Part shown: positions 15,195 through 24,574 of the stretch, piece after piece | Position numbering within the stretch: the first letter of the stretch is position 1 | How the letters are laid out: the number at the start of each line of letters is the position of its first letter | Source of the DNA: an uncultured Myxococcales bacterium | Lineage (GTDB): Bacteria > Myxococcota_A > Polyangia > Polyangiales > Polyangiaceae | DNA length: 44,041 bases | Direction: 5' to 3' | Assembly: GCA_937872925.1 (NCBI GenBank) | Contig: CALMUT010000308.1 | Coordinates: 1-44,041, forward strand | Made by a program: the position numbers and the translations under genes | The notes under the pieces: generated by a model | The model's input: the letters and a program-made list of their open reading frames with translations, nothing else | Databases searched by the model: none | Told to the model about the DNA's origin: nothing

Positions 15195-18100
15195 TCAGAA
15201 GCGGCGCGCTTCCATCAATAGATACACGCAGGGCACCAGCAGCAGGGTGACCAGAGTAGATGTCGTCAATCCGCCAATCACGGCGCGTGCCAGCGGCGCT
15301 TGCATTTCGCTACCTTCCCCTGAGGAAAGCGCAAGAGGCAGCAACCCGAGCAGAGTCGTGCAGGTCGTCATCAAGATGGGGCGCAGGCGCCGCTGCCCGG
15401 CGGCGATCAACGCCGCCCGCACGCTCATGCCCTGTTGTCTTCGCAGCATGTTGGTGTAGTCGATCAACACGATGGCGTTGTTCACGGCGATGCCGACGAG
15501 CACGATGGTGCCGAGCATGGAGTTCATGTTCAGCGTCGTCCCGGTCAAGAATAGTGATGCAATCACGCCGCTAAAGGCCACCGGAACCGATGCCATGACC
15601 ACCAAGGGGTGACGCAGGGATTCGAACTGCACCGCCATGGTGGAAAATACCAGGAAGCTTGCCAGGAGGATCCCGATCAGCAGACTGGTGAAGGTTTCGT
15701 CCTGTTCGGCCAGTTCTCCCGTTAGCGCCACCTCAAAGCCTTCGGTCTTGGGAATGTCGGCCATTTGTATGCGAAGGTCCCTCGCGATCTCGTTGAGTGG
15801 TCGACCTGCGGTGCCGAGATTCACGCGCAACGATCGTTCCTGATCCAATCGCGAGATGGAGGAGGGGCCCAAGCGATCTTCGACGCGAACCAGGCTTGCG
15901 AGCGCCACACGCACTCCACTGGGAGAAACGACGGGTAGATTGTCGAGTTGCGATAGGCGTTCGCGCTCACCGGCCGCGAGCTGCACACGAATGTCGAATT
16001 CGTCGCCCTGATCGCGATAGCGAGTCGCGACGCTACCCAGCAGATAGGTCTCCACGGCTGCCGCCACATCCGCGCTGCCGAGGCCAAGCTCCGCTGCGCG
16101 CGTGCGGTCCACGTGTAGCACTCGTTCGAGCTGGCCCATCTCTCGGTCCGGACGGGCAAAGGTGATGCCTGGAACCTCGCGTGCGGCGGCCACGACCCGG
16201 GCGGCGAGAGCGTCCGCTTGAACCAAGTCGTGTCCGCGTATTTCCACGCCGATGCGGTCTTCGCCGCGGCGCACGATGCGTTTCAGAATGTTGCTGGAGC
16301 TGGCTCGGATCGAAAACCTGGCACCCGGAATTCCGTCCAGAGAACGTCGGATACCCAGCTCGATGGCTTCGATACCGCGATCCCGGTCTGCCACGGGCAC
16401 GAGCATCAGGTCAATTTCACCTTCGTTGCTGCCGCCGGGACGCCACCACGCTTCGGGGCCCGCGGAGGAAACTACGTGTTCGAGTTCGCCGGGCTGTAGC
16501 GAATCGCGCACGCGTTTTTCTGAGGCGACAATCACCTGGCGCGTCTTGTCCAAGGGCGTGCCGACGGGTAGCTCCAGGTCCGCTTCGATGCGACCTTCAT
16601 CGGAATCAGGCATCAACTCGGTTCCGATCCGAGAAACCATGGACACGCTGACGAAAAGGACCACCACTGCACCGAAAACAACGGCCCATGGAGCAAACAG
16701 CACCGCGGAAAGCAAGCGACCATAGGCGCGTTCCATAGCCGAAAGGCGTCTCTCGATCCCGGCGCTGACACGGCCCTGGGGGCTCGCTCCTTTGGCCAGC
16801 AGGCGCGTGGCCAGCATGGGGATCAGAGTGAGCGCGGCGACCAGAGAGCAGACGAGCGCAAAGGTGACCACTTCCGCCATCTCTCCGAAAATGACTCCAG
16901 CGAAGCCACCCACGAAAATCACGGGAACGAACACAGACACCGTTGTCAGCGTGCCCGCGACCACTGCTCCCGCGACCTCCCGCGCGCCTTCGACCGAAGC
17001 GTCAAACGCCGACAGCCCCTCCGCGCGCTTTCGATGGATGTTTTCCAAAATGACTATCGCCGCATCCACCAACATGCCGATGCCGAGCGCCAGCCCGCCA
17101 AAGGAGATGATGTTCAGCGTCATGCCCCGGAAGTACATCAGGCCAAAGGTGGCAACGATGCTCAGCGGAATCACCACGGCCACGATTGCGGTGGCCCGCC
17201 AGTTGCGCAGAAACACCAAGAGCACCAAGACGGCTAGCAGTGCGCCAACCCCTGCGCCGTTCTGAACGTTGGCGACAGAAGCTTTGATGAAATCCGCGGA
17301 GTCCCACAGTACCGACAATTGCACGCGGCCTGCGTAGTCGCGGTTGATGCGAGCAATCTCGCGGTCCACGGCTGCCGCCACTTGCACGGTGTTCGCGCCG
17401 GACTGCTTGAAGACCCGAAGCCTTACCCCGGGGTCGCCGTCGACGAATAGATGACTTCGCACGCGCCGAATCGAGTCGACGACCGTGCCAAGATCGCGGA
17501 CGTGAACAGGTCGCCCGTCGCGAGTGGCAACGACAACCGCCTCGATCTCCTGAAGGTTCGTAAACTCACCGGCGGTGCGAATGACCACCTGGCGGCCTGC
17601 TTGACGCATGTCGCCCGCGGACACGCTGCGGTTTTCATTGGCCAGGGCGCGAACGACCTGCTGTGCACTGACGCCCTGGGCGACCAATCGTTCAGCGTCC
17701 AGGGAGACGCGGATCTCGCGGTCTTCGCCGCCTTGGACCTCGACAGACGCGACGCCCGGCAGGCGTTCCAGGGCGCGACTGAGTTCGTCCTCGGCCATGA
17801 ACTTGAGACGGCGTTGATCACCCGGACCGGTGAGTCCCAAGAAGGCGATCGGTACAGACGAAAGGTCGAATTTGTGTACGCTTGGCGGATCGGCGGTTTC
17901 AGGCAAGCTGGATCGCACTCGATCGACGGCGACCCGGACGTCGTCGAGTGCGGTTTCTAGCTCCGTGCCCCAGTCAAATTGCAACTGCACGCGGCTCAGG
18001 CCTTCGGACGAAACAGCCTCCATGCGGGTAACGCCCTGCACCGTGGAGGTTGCCTGTTCCACGGGGCGCGTGATGAGGGTCTCGATTTCTTGGGGAGCGA

Positions 18101-18263
18101 CTCCCTCATAGCGCGTCGTGATGGTGATGCGCGGGACGTCGACCTCCGGCAACAAGTCCACGGCGAGCTGCCGGAGTGAGACGAATCCGAATAGCGTCAC
18201 CGCGAGTGCGATCACCGAGACGGCCACCGGCCGCAGGGCGGAACCGCGGATCAGCGCCATCAT
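15195..18263 (-). CDS. RND-family efflux pump inner-membrane transporter
   Basis: 1022 residues, full length for AcrB/MexB-like RND permeases. It opens with a membrane segment and the periplasmic porter start (LLPEVDVPRI). Transmembrane helix 4 reads LGIGMLVDAAIVILENI, with a single proton-relay Asp where AcrB has two. There are two large periplasmic loops and a duplicated transmembrane set, ending near LVTLLLVPCVYLLME. It pumps substrates out by proton exchange together with an adaptor and an outer-membrane channel. The adaptor gene is directly upstream, its stop overlapping this ATG by 4 bp. No TolC-like channel gene is nearby. Substrate unknown; it lies tail-to-tail with the NAD/NRPS operon, so export of that product is possible but unproven. 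Confidence 0.93.
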   Translation of the reverse strand: MMALIRGSALRPVAVSVIALAVTLFGFVSLRQLAVDLLPEVDVPRITITTRYEGVAPQEIETLITRPVEQATSTVQGVTRMEAVSSEGLSRVQLQFDWGTELETALDDVRVAVDRVRSSLPETADPPSVHKFDLSSVPIAFLGLTGPGDQRRLKFMAEDELSRALERLPGVASVEVQGGEDREIRVSLDAERLVAQGVSAQQVVRALANENRSVSAGDMRQAGRQVVIRTAGEFTNLQEIEAVVVATRDGRPVHVRDLGTVVDSIRRVRSHLFVDGDPGVRLRVFKQSGANTVQVAAAVDREIARINRDYAGRVQLSVLWDSADFIKASVANVQNGAGVGALLAVLVLLVFLRNWRATAIVAVVIPLSIVATFGLMYFRGMTLNIISFGGLALGIGMLVDAAIVILENIHRKRAEGLSAFDASVEGAREVAGAVVAGTLTTVSVFVPVIFVGGFAGVIFGEMAEVVTFALVCSLVAALTLIPMLATRLLAKGASPQGRVSAGIERRLSAMERAYGRLLSAVLFAPWAVVFGAVVVLFVSVSMVSRIGTELMPDSDEGRIEADLELPVGTPLDKTRQVIVASEKRVRDSLQPGELEHVVSSAGPEAWWRPGGSNEGEIDLMLVPVADRDRGIEAIELGIRRSLDGIPGARFSIRASSSNILKRIVRRGEDRIGVEIRGHDLVQADALAARVVAAAREVPGITFARPDREMGQLERVLHVDRTRAAELGLGSADVAAAVETYLLGSVATRYRDQGDEFDIRVQLAAGERERLSQLDNLPVVSPSGVRVALASLVRVEDRLGPSSISRLDQERSLRVNLGTAGRPLNEIARDLRIQMADIPKTEGFEVALTGELAEQDETFTSLLIGILLASFLVFSTMAVQFESLRHPLVVMASVPVAFSGVIASLFLTGTTLNMNSMLGTIVLVGIAVNNAIVLIDYTNMLRRQQGMSVRAALIAAGQRRLRPILMTTCTTLLGLLPLALSSGEGSEMQAPLARAVIGGLTTSTLVTLLLVPCVYLLMEARRF

Positions 18264-19483
18264 GGTGAGCTGCTGTTCTCGGTCACTCGCACAGCCGCGC
18301 CGTCCTTCAGCGCCTCATGACCGAATACGAGTACAGTCTGGCCCGGCGTGAGCGAAGTCACGGCGATGCGATCTCCGGCGCGACCCAGTACTTCCGTCGG
18401 ATGCCACTTTGCGCGGTCGCTCTCCAGCAAGAAGACTCCCGTTCGTTTGCTCGCACCCTCCTCGCGCTCGACGAGCGCCGAACCCAGGACGACATTGGCG
18501 TCTTTCAGCGTGCCAAGCTCTAGGGTGACCGATGCGAACATCCCTGGCTTGAGGCGTGGGTCTTCAGCATCCAAGACGCCTTCGACCATGGATGTGCGAT
18601 CAATTCTGGACACCTCCGCAGACACGCGCAGTACTTTTCCGGCAAATCCCTCGGGGCCGGTCGCCTGGGTCTTCGCCACGAAACGCAGTCCTGGGGCCAC
18701 CCGTCCCAGGTCTCGCTCCGGAACACGAAGCCGGACGCGCAGGGGGCCGCTCTTCACGAGGCGCAAGACCATGCTGCCGGGCTGCACCAGTGCGCCGGGG
18801 TCGAGGTACCGCTCGGCGACCGCTCCCACGAAGGGCGCGGTCAGCCGCGCTTCCCCCGCCACCTGACGCAGTACCGAAACCCGCGCTTTGGCGCGTGCCA
18901 GCGCGGCGTCGGCCACCTGCGTGTCTGCTCGCAGCACTTCTGTGCGTGAACGGAGGGTGTTCAACTCCTGCTCTGTAATGAGCTTTTCCGCGAACAGCTT
19001 GCGTCCGCGCTCCAACTCCGTTTTAGCAGACGCAAGCTCCGCCTCAGCACGCTTCCTGCTGGCGTCAGACGAACGAACTTCGGCATTCGCCTCGGTGATC
19101 TGTCGTTCTGCTTGAATCGCATCGATGCGTGCAAGCAAGTCGCCGGCTGCAAAACGGTCGCCGATGTTGACCCGCACTTCCGTCACCCGACCCGTGATCT
19201 GCGCTGAGAGCTCCGCGACGTCCGATGTGAGTTCACCCTGATGTTCCGCCGAAAGCTTCAACGTGGTTCGGGTCACTTTGCCGACGCGCACGGCGGCGGG
19301 CTTGCGTGCCGCAGCGCCCTCTGGCTGTGCCTGCGCTCCTGCCATATGACTGAGCGCCGCGACCGCGATCAAAATGGCGCTCACCGCCGCAACCGCAAGC
19401 CAGACGCGTCGCGCAGGGTTTGGCATCGCGTTTCGGGGCGCGGGATCTTCGAGTTCAGCTTCGCTCACCGGAATCCCGTTCAC
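18260..19483 (-). CDS. RND efflux periplasmic adaptor (membrane fusion protein)
   Basis: 407 residues from a GTG at 19483; an ATG at 19426 is an alternative start that keeps the membrane anchor (VWLAVAAVSAILIAVAALS). After the anchor come a lipoyl-type half-motif (GELTSDVAELSAQITGRVTEV), a long alpha-helical hairpin rich in Ala, Glu and Arg (about 120-210), the second lipoyl half (LTAPFVGAVAERYLDPGALV), then beta-barrel and membrane-proximal domains. This is the standard HlyD/AcrA order. It connects the RND transporter encoded next in the operon to an outer-membrane channel. There is a 55-bp gap from the upstream cdaR stop, so co-transcription with the c-di-AMP genes cannot be excluded. Confidence 0.9.
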   Translation of the reverse strand: MNGIPVSEAELEDPAPRNAMPNPARRVWLAVAAVSAILIAVAALSHMAGAQAQPEGAAARKPAAVRVGKVTRTTLKLSAEHQGELTSDVAELSAQITGRVTEVRVNIGDRFAAGDLLARIDAIQAERQITEANAEVRSSDASRKRAEAELASAKTELERGRKLFAEKLITEQELNTLRSRTEVLRADTQVADAALARAKARVSVLRQVAGEARLTAPFVGAVAERYLDPGALVQPGSMVLRLVKSGPLRVRLRVPERDLGRVAPGLRFVAKTQATGPEGFAGKVLRVSAEVSRIDRTSMVEGVLDAEDPRLKPGMFASVTLELGTLKDANVVLGSALVEREEGASKRTGVFLLESDRAKWHPTEVLGRAGDRIAVTSLTPGQTVLVFGHEALKDGAAVRVTENSSSP

Positions 19484-19538
19484 GATACGACACTAGTGGC
19501 GATTCGCCAGGGCGGAGGGTGGTTTCGCCGTTCCCTGC

Positions 19539-20507
19539 TCACCACTTGACGTTGACGCTTGGCGGTTGGATTTCGGCGTCCGCCTGGGCCAGTTCCACCA
19601 CGACTTTGGCAGTGGTTGAGCCGTGTTTCATCTTTTCTGGGTCGAAGCCGGGTAGCTTGCTCAGGTCCACGCGCGGCACGATTTGCTCCGGGCGAAGCGC
19701 GCGCACGACCTCGGGAGGTCCGATCACCGTAATGTCGACGGTGCGGGGAGAAACGGTGCCATTCTGCACGCCCAGCACTTCCACGGGGCGCTTCGGGAAG
19801 CGCGCCTCGCTGACGCGCCGGGCGATCACCACGCTCACCGTGGCGGTCTTTGGTCCGATGTAGCTCATGCGATTTGGGGGCGCGTCGATGGCGATGGGAC
19901 GGCGATAGACGCCTTCCGTCAGCCCGGACACATCGAAGGCGGCCAGCCGCACGAACTGCATGGTCTCGACCAGGTTCTGCGGACCTCGAACCGTCATTTG
20001 CTTCGGTTCGACTTCGGGTTCTCCTTTGACCACATAACCTTCAGCCGGTTTGCCGGTGATGGACGCTTGTACCGGGATCCCCCGGGTGACCACGTCTTGC
20101 CAGTCGAGGTTGATGCTCGGCGGGTCGACGATCGTCAGCTGCACCTCAGCGGGCAACGAGAACATGCTGGCTTCGAAGGTGATGCTTTCTTTTTGTCCAT
20201 CGCGCAGGTCGACCTCGACGGGTGCCGCACCACCCTGAATCAAGCGATCGAGCTCCCTGGTGGAACCCCGGAGCGTGACGTGGATACTTGCCGGGATCGG
20301 CGTCATCAGCTCGCGTTTGGCAGACTCCGGCGGCAGTCGCATCACGACGCCTACCGGGATCGTGCGCTGCTGCAGGTCTTCTTGGCCCTTTTGGTAGGCA
20401 AAGAGCCCCAAAGCGAAGGTGAAGGCGAGCGCCTTGAGCGCGAAGTTCGACGTGAACGCCTCGCGCAGCCAGTTTGCCAGCCAGGTGACGATCTTTGCCG
20501 CTCTCAT
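19539..20507 (-). CDS. cdaR: YbbR-domain protein, probable CdaA regulator
   Basis: 322 residues. One N-terminal membrane segment (about 20-40, ALKALAFTFALGLFAY) anchors a chain of YbbR-type beta domains (about 45-320) facing the periplasm; the typical VxVRGP turns are visible (MTVRGPQNLV, ITVIGPPEVV). YbbR proteins are membrane partners that modulate the diadenylate cyclase CdaA. The gene starts inside the cdaA stop (ATGA overlap at 20504-20507) with a strong GAGGAGG ribosome site upstream, which matches the conserved cdaA-cdaR pairing. The order folP-cdaA-cdaR on one strand indicates one transcript. Confidence 0.88.
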   Translation of the reverse strand: MRAAKIVTWLANWLREAFTSNFALKALAFTFALGLFAYQKGQEDLQQRTIPVGVVMRLPPESAKRELMTPIPASIHVTLRGSTRELDRLIQGGAAPVEVDLRDGQKESITFEASMFSLPAEVQLTIVDPPSINLDWQDVVTRGIPVQASITGKPAEGYVVKGEPEVEPKQMTVRGPQNLVETMQFVRLAAFDVSGLTEGVYRRPIAIDAPPNRMSYIGPKTATVSVVIARRVSEARFPKRPVEVLGVQNGTVSPRTVDITVIGPPEVVRALRPEQIVPRVDLSKLPGFDPEKMKHGSTTAKVVVELAQADAEIQPPSVNVKW

Positions 20508-21763
20508 GCGTCGCCTCCTCGAGAGGGGGACGGTTCGCTATTGGCGCCATCTTCTTCGTCGCCCGAGGACAGCTCAGGAGATGCGGGCATCAATTCGATG
20601 GGGCGCACGCTGAGCGGTGTGGTGATGGCTGGCGCAGGCGTTTCTTCGACGACGGATCGCTGTCGTAATGGAGTGGGCGGGGCGGGTGAGCGGGCGGACT
20701 CGGGAGCAAGCTCCACGATGTCGGGAGGGCGTCCGCTGACGGGCGTGCGAATGCTTGTGGCGCGCGATGGCGGGGGGGTTTCTTCGGCAACTGAGCGCTG
20801 TCGCAATGGCGCCGGGGGCGCTTCGCTCTCCCGCGCGCGGGGCTCGCTTTCCGGAGGCTCTGGGGTTTCCTCGACCGGCACCGCTTCGGGTTCGGTCTCG
20901 GTTTCGGCAACTGCCTCGCTGATCACGCTGGGCAGGGTCGAACGGCGGTCTTTCTTTGGTTTCTTGCTGCGGAACTTGGGACTGAAGATTGCTTCGAGCA
21001 TGGCGCGCAACTTTGGGCCGTCCAAGTTGCTCGCGATGTTGCCGTTGAATACGAAGCTGATGGTGCCGCGCTCTTCGCTAACGACGACGACAACCGCGTC
21101 GGTCTCTTCCGTGATGCCAATGGATGCCCGGTGCCGAGAGCCAAAGCTGGCGTCGATGACTTTGCCTTCGGGCATTGGAAAGAACACCCCGGCCTTGGCA
21201 ATGCGGAGGTTACGTACGATCACGGCGCCGTCGTGCAGTTTGTTCATGCCCTCGGGAATGAACAAGCTGACAAGCAGTTCGCTCGACATCTCTGCGTCGA
21301 TGTTGATGCCCTTGTTGCTTCCAACGAACTCGTCCAGGTTGGCTTCTTGCTCGAAGGTGATGATCGCGCCGATGCGGTGGCGCGCCAGTTCCGTGGCGGC
21401 TTCCACGACTTCATCGATGACCTTCGTTTCTCTCGCGCGCGACCAGCCAGAAAGCCACGCGCGACTGCCCACACGCATCAAGCCTCGTCGGATGTCGTTT
21501 TGGAACACGACGACGATGACCAAGATAATGCTGGTGATCAGCTCACCCAGGATGCTGACGACCGTGACCAGCTGCAGCCACTGCGCCACCAAAAAGAAGA
21601 CGAACACCAGCGCCAGGCCGAGGCCGACCTGCATCGCCCGGGTTCCGCGCAGCACCAAAAGCGCGCGATAGGAGACGTAGTACACCAACAAGATGTCAAC
21701 GGCGTCTCGGGCCATTTGGCCGAGACTGCGGTCTGTCAGGTACTGAATCAGGTGCTCAAGCAC
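20504..21763 (-). CDS. cdaA: CdaA-type diadenylate cyclase with long C-terminal tail
   Basis: 419 residues. Makes c-di-AMP from two ATP. Three N-terminal membrane helices (about 20-90), a short coiled segment, then the DAC domain (about 110-262) with both catalytic motifs intact: DGA (178-180, in LHDGAVIV) and RHR (210-212, in GSRHRASIGITEETDA). CdaA proteins are normally about 270 residues; the extra 150 form a Pro/Glu/Ser-rich, probably disordered tail containing an imperfect internal duplication around RQRSVxEETP. The start is a GTG at 21763 that overlaps the folP stop by 8 bases, with GGAGG upstream inside folP; the cdaR start overlaps its stop. Confidence 0.93.
   Translation of the reverse strand: MLEHLIQYLTDRSLGQMARDAVDILLVYYVSYRALLVLRGTRAMQVGLGLALVFVFFLVAQWLQLVTVVSILGELITSIILVIVVVFQNDIRRGLMRVGSRAWLSGWSRARETKVIDEVVEAATELARHRIGAIITFEQEANLDEFVGSNKGINIDAEMSSELLVSLFIPEGMNKLHDGAVIVRNLRIAKAGVFFPMPEGKVIDASFGSRHRASIGITEETDAVVVVVSEERGTISFVFNGNIASNLDGPKLRAMLEAIFSPKFRSKKPKKDRRSTLPSVISEAVAETETEPEAVPVEETPEPPESEPRARESEAPPAPLRQRSVAEETPPPSRATSIRTPVSGRPPDIVELAPESARSPAPPTPLRQRSVVEETPAPAITTPLSVRPIELMPASPELSSGDEEDGANSEPSPSRGGDA
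20560..20840 (-). repeat. Imperfect repeat in the CdaA C-terminal tail
   Basis: The tail contains two related units of roughly 40-45 residues. The first begins PAPLRQRSVAEETPPP and continues with TPVSGRPPDIVEL. The second begins PTPLRQRSVVEETPAP and continues with TPLSVRPIEL. DNA of the two copies is diverged, so the duplication is old or kept by selection. The RQRS and EETP pieces would be exposed in a disordered tail; phosphorylation or protein docking is a guess. Boundaries are approximate. Confidence 0.6.
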
Positions 21764-22625
21764 GGAGTTTGTCCTCCATCGTACCCTGGTCGATGGCGCG
21801 CCGCACGTCTAAGGCTTGGCGAATAGCGAGCACATCGTGCACGCGGAGCACATGCGCGCCGCGCGCCGCGGCCTCCAGGCAAGCGGCTATCGTGCCTCCG
21901 AGACGCTCGGCGGGTGGCGCTCCGTCAAGGGCTGCGATGAACGACTTGCGACTGGGCCCGACGACGGTCACCGCCTGCAGCTCTTGGAACTCGTCGAGGC
22001 GGGAGAGCAAGGCGACGGACTGCGTAGCGTTCTTCGCAAAGCCGATGCCCGGGTCGAACCACACCCGACTGGGTTCGACTCCGCGTTTTGTGGCGATATC
22101 TCGCGCTTTTCGCCACTCGTCGGCGACGTCACGCGCGACGTCCGCGTAGCCGTCTTCCGGGTACTTCGAGAAGCCAGCCATCTGGCTCATGGGTCCGCGG
22201 CTGTGCATGATGATCAGTGTCGCCTGGTGGCGGGCGACGACGTCCGCCAGCTTGGGGTCCGCCAAGCAAGATACGTCGTTGACGATTTGAGCGCCTTCCC
22301 CGAGGGCGAAGTCCGCGACCTCTGGACTAGCAGTATCGATGCTCACGACGGCGCCTTGAGCCACGCTGTAGCTGAGGGCGGCGCTCACTCGGCGGATTTG
22401 CTCCCTCGCAGGCACGCTCTCGGCCCCGGGACGGGTGGACTCTCCGCCAATGTCGATGATGTCCGCGCCTTCGTCCAGGATCTGCTGCACACGCCGCGTG
22501 GCAGCCTTCGGCGAGGCGAAGGCGCCGCCGTCAGAAAAGGAGTCCGGGGTGGCATTGAGCACACCCATCAACGCGACCCGGCCCGAGGCGCCGTTCGCTG
22601 CGAGCATCGCATCTATGGACCCCAC
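21756..22625 (-). CDS. folP: Dihydropteroate synthase
   Basis: 289 residues from a GTG at 22625; an ATG at 22607 would remove six residues and is equally possible. Condenses 4-aminobenzoate with hydroxymethyl-dihydropterin diphosphate in folate synthesis; it is the sulfonamide target. Family signatures are present: GVLNATPDSFSDGG near the N-terminus, DIIDIGGESTRPGA, the NDVS loop, DPGIGFAKN, and the closing SRKSF and GA-H-LRVHDV. Length is typical. It is the first gene of the folP-cdaA-cdaR operon, divergent from pgpH across about 150 bp. Confidence 0.95.
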   Translation of the reverse strand: MGSIDAMLAANGASGRVALMGVLNATPDSFSDGGAFASPKAATRRVQQILDEGADIIDIGGESTRPGAESVPAREQIRRVSAALSYSVAQGAVVSIDTASPEVADFALGEGAQIVNDVSCLADPKLADVVARHQATLIIMHSRGPMSQMAGFSKYPEDGYADVARDVADEWRKARDIATKRGVEPSRVWFDPGIGFAKNATQSVALLSRLDEFQELQAVTVVGPSRKSFIAALDGAPPAERLGGTIAACLEAAARGAHVLRVHDVLAIRQALDVRRAIDQGTMEDKLRA

Positions 22626-22774
22626 GGCTTTCGGGTAGCAAGAGCCGGGCCGACAAGCAAGAACTTGCGGAAAAATCGCCGGTTTTCCCCGGGCTGTTGG
22701 AATTGTCGTTGCCGTCGCAAGATGGAACGGACTAGCGTCAATTTGTAAGGAAGCGCCGTGTCTGGCGTCGCGCC

Positions 22775-24574
22775 ATGCTGCGAACGCGCGTCAAAGCCGG
22801 CCCGGTACCGGGTCTTGTCATGAGCCTGCTCTTCGCAGCGGTGCTCACGGCTGTGCATGTTGGAGACCACTACGTCTCGCTCTGGGCTCCCGCCATGGGT
22901 GCCGCGACGCCGGTGACACTGCGAGTGCCCTTCGGGGCGCGCCTCACCCAAGACCAGACGGCTCGCGCCAACTTGCGTCAACCCCACGCCCGCAATGTGG
23001 TGCCTCGAGGAACGGTGCTGCGCACCGAATCGGCGGTGCATTGGACGGCCTATCTCTACGAATCCGCGCGCCGGCCGCCCCAGCCGCCTCGGTTGGCCGC
23101 GACTTTTGCCATCTTCTTCACGCTGGCCATGGCCTTGACTGCGTACCTGCGCAACTTCGGCCAGAGCCGATTGCGGCTGCTGAGAGTGCAGGTGGGCCTG
23201 CTGCTGATGATGGGCAGCCTCGCCATCGTGGCGAAAGCCATGCTGCTGTTTACCTCCCTGCCGGAGTTCTGGATCCCAGTGGCCGCCGTGCCGGTGTGGA
23301 TCGCCGCCAACTTCGACCGCCGTTCGGCGTTCCTGGTCGCCGTCGTGATGGCGTTCGTTTTGGCGTCGCTGCTGGACCTGGATCTGGTGTTCTTATGCGT
23401 GATGCTTGCCCGTGGCATGAGCGCGACACTGCTCTATTTTGATCGCAAGCATTCCCGGTCGATGGTGCTCTCGGGCTTCTTGGCTGGGCTTGCGGCAGCG
23501 CTCGTATATGTGGCCATCGTCGTGAACTTCGATGGGCGTTACGACGTGATCGCAGATCTGCTGCGACTGCCGGAGTCTCCTATCCTAGGCTGCCTCGGGG
23601 GCGGCCTTCTCGGGGGCGTGCTCGGCGCACTTGGTCGGAACATCGTGGCTCGCGGCCTTGGCGAGGTTCCGCGGGATCGATTGGTGGACCTCTCGGACCT
23701 CGAACAACCCCTGTTGGTCCGCCTCAGCAAAGAGGCACCGGGCACCTATGAGCACTCTCGGGCGATGGCAAATCTCGCCGAGCAGGCGGCGAGCGCCATC
23801 GGCGCGAACGCACTCCTCACGCGAGTGGGGGCCTACTATCACGACCTGGGCAAATCGGCCCAAGCCAAGTACTTCGTGGAAAACCTGGGACCCGACGAAC
23901 GCTCCCCCCACGACGAACTGGATCCAGAAACCAGCGCGGACGCCATCATGGCGCACGTGGTTTTGGGTACGAAGATCCTGCGGGACGGCGGGCTTCCGGA
24001 GCCGGTTGTGGAGTTTGCGTACACTCATCACGGCACCCAGCTGGTGGAGTACTTCTGGAATAAGTGTCTGCAGGCGGGCAACCCCAACGAGCTGACCGAA
24101 GACGCCTTTCGCTATCCCGGAATGAAGCCGCAAACCAAAGAGACGGCCATCGTGATGGTGGTCGATTCCATCGAGGCGGCTTCCCGCACGATTGATCCGC
24201 CCGAGCGTAGTTCTTTCGAGCACATGGTGCAGCGCGTGATGTTCACCAAGCTCTCGTCGGGGCAGCTCGACGAAAGCGGTTTGGAAATGCCGGACCTGCG
24301 TGTGATCGCCACGCGCATGGTGGACACGCTGGTCAATATGCACCACCACCGCATCAAGTATCAGTGGCAAGCCCAACGTGCTGAAGAGTTTGGGGTGCCC
24401 TCCACCGCGGTGCGCGATTCCGTGCCCGACATCGAGATCCACCCGTCCGCGACCGAGCATCCGCCTCCCGACCCCGACATGGCGACCGGCACTAGTCTGC
24501 GCGCGGCTCCGCTCCCAGAAGTGGCACCGGTGCCATCCCCGCCGCCGCCACTGAAGCGGGAGGAGGAGTCTTGA
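22775..24574 (+). CDS. pgpH: PgpH-type 7TM HD-domain c-di-AMP phosphodiesterase
   Basis: 599 residues. N-terminal signal/membrane segment, a short periplasmic part (about 40-95), then about seven hydrophobic segments to residue 290, and a cytoplasmic HD domain (about 310-500) with EHSRAM, YYHDLGK (H356-D357) and THHGT as metal ligands. PgpH family enzymes hydrolyse c-di-AMP to pApA. The periplasmic 7TMR-HDED domain looks much shorter than in Firmicute PgpH, where the whole protein is about 710 residues. The C-terminal 60 residues are Pro-rich. The ATG at 22775 has no good ribosome site; the visible one (AAGGAAG, 22747-22753) serves a GTG in the wrong frame. The divergent folP-cdaA-cdaR operon makes the matching synthase, and the next gene starts within this stop codon. 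Confidence 0.88.
   Translation: MLRTRVKAGPVPGLVMSLLFAAVLTAVHVGDHYVSLWAPAMGAATPVTLRVPFGARLTQDQTARANLRQPHARNVVPRGTVLRTESAVHWTAYLYESARRPPQPPRLAATFAIFFTLAMALTAYLRNFGQSRLRLLRVQVGLLLMMGSLAIVAKAMLLFTSLPEFWIPVAAVPVWIAANFDRRSAFLVAVVMAFVLASLLDLDLVFLCVMLARGMSATLLYFDRKHSRSMVLSGFLAGLAAALVYVAIVVNFDGRYDVIADLLRLPESPILGCLGGGLLGGVLGALGRNIVARGLGEVPRDRLVDLSDLEQPLLVRLSKEAPGTYEHSRAMANLAEQAASAIGANALLTRVGAYYHDLGKSAQAKYFVENLGPDERSPHDELDPETSADAIMAHVVLGTKILRDGGLPEPVVEFAYTHHGTQLVEYFWNKCLQAGNPNELTEDAFRYPGMKPQTKETAIVMVVDSIEAASRTIDPPERSSFEHMVQRVMFTKLSSGQLDESGLEMPDLRVIATRMVDTLVNMHHHRIKYQWQAQRAEEFGVPSTAVRDSVPDIEIHPSATEHPPPDPDMATGTSLRAAPLPEVAPVPSPPPPLKREEES

Noticed and set aside
19683..21671. Long plus-strand reading of 662 codons
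   Set aside because: Runs antisense to cdaA and cdaR, which have full family motifs; composition is His/Arg/Ser-rich as expected of a shadow in GC-rich DNA.
22747..22760. Good ribosome site followed by GTG before pgpH
   Set aside because: The GTG at 22758 is not in the pgpH frame, and its own frame shows no protein-like sequence.
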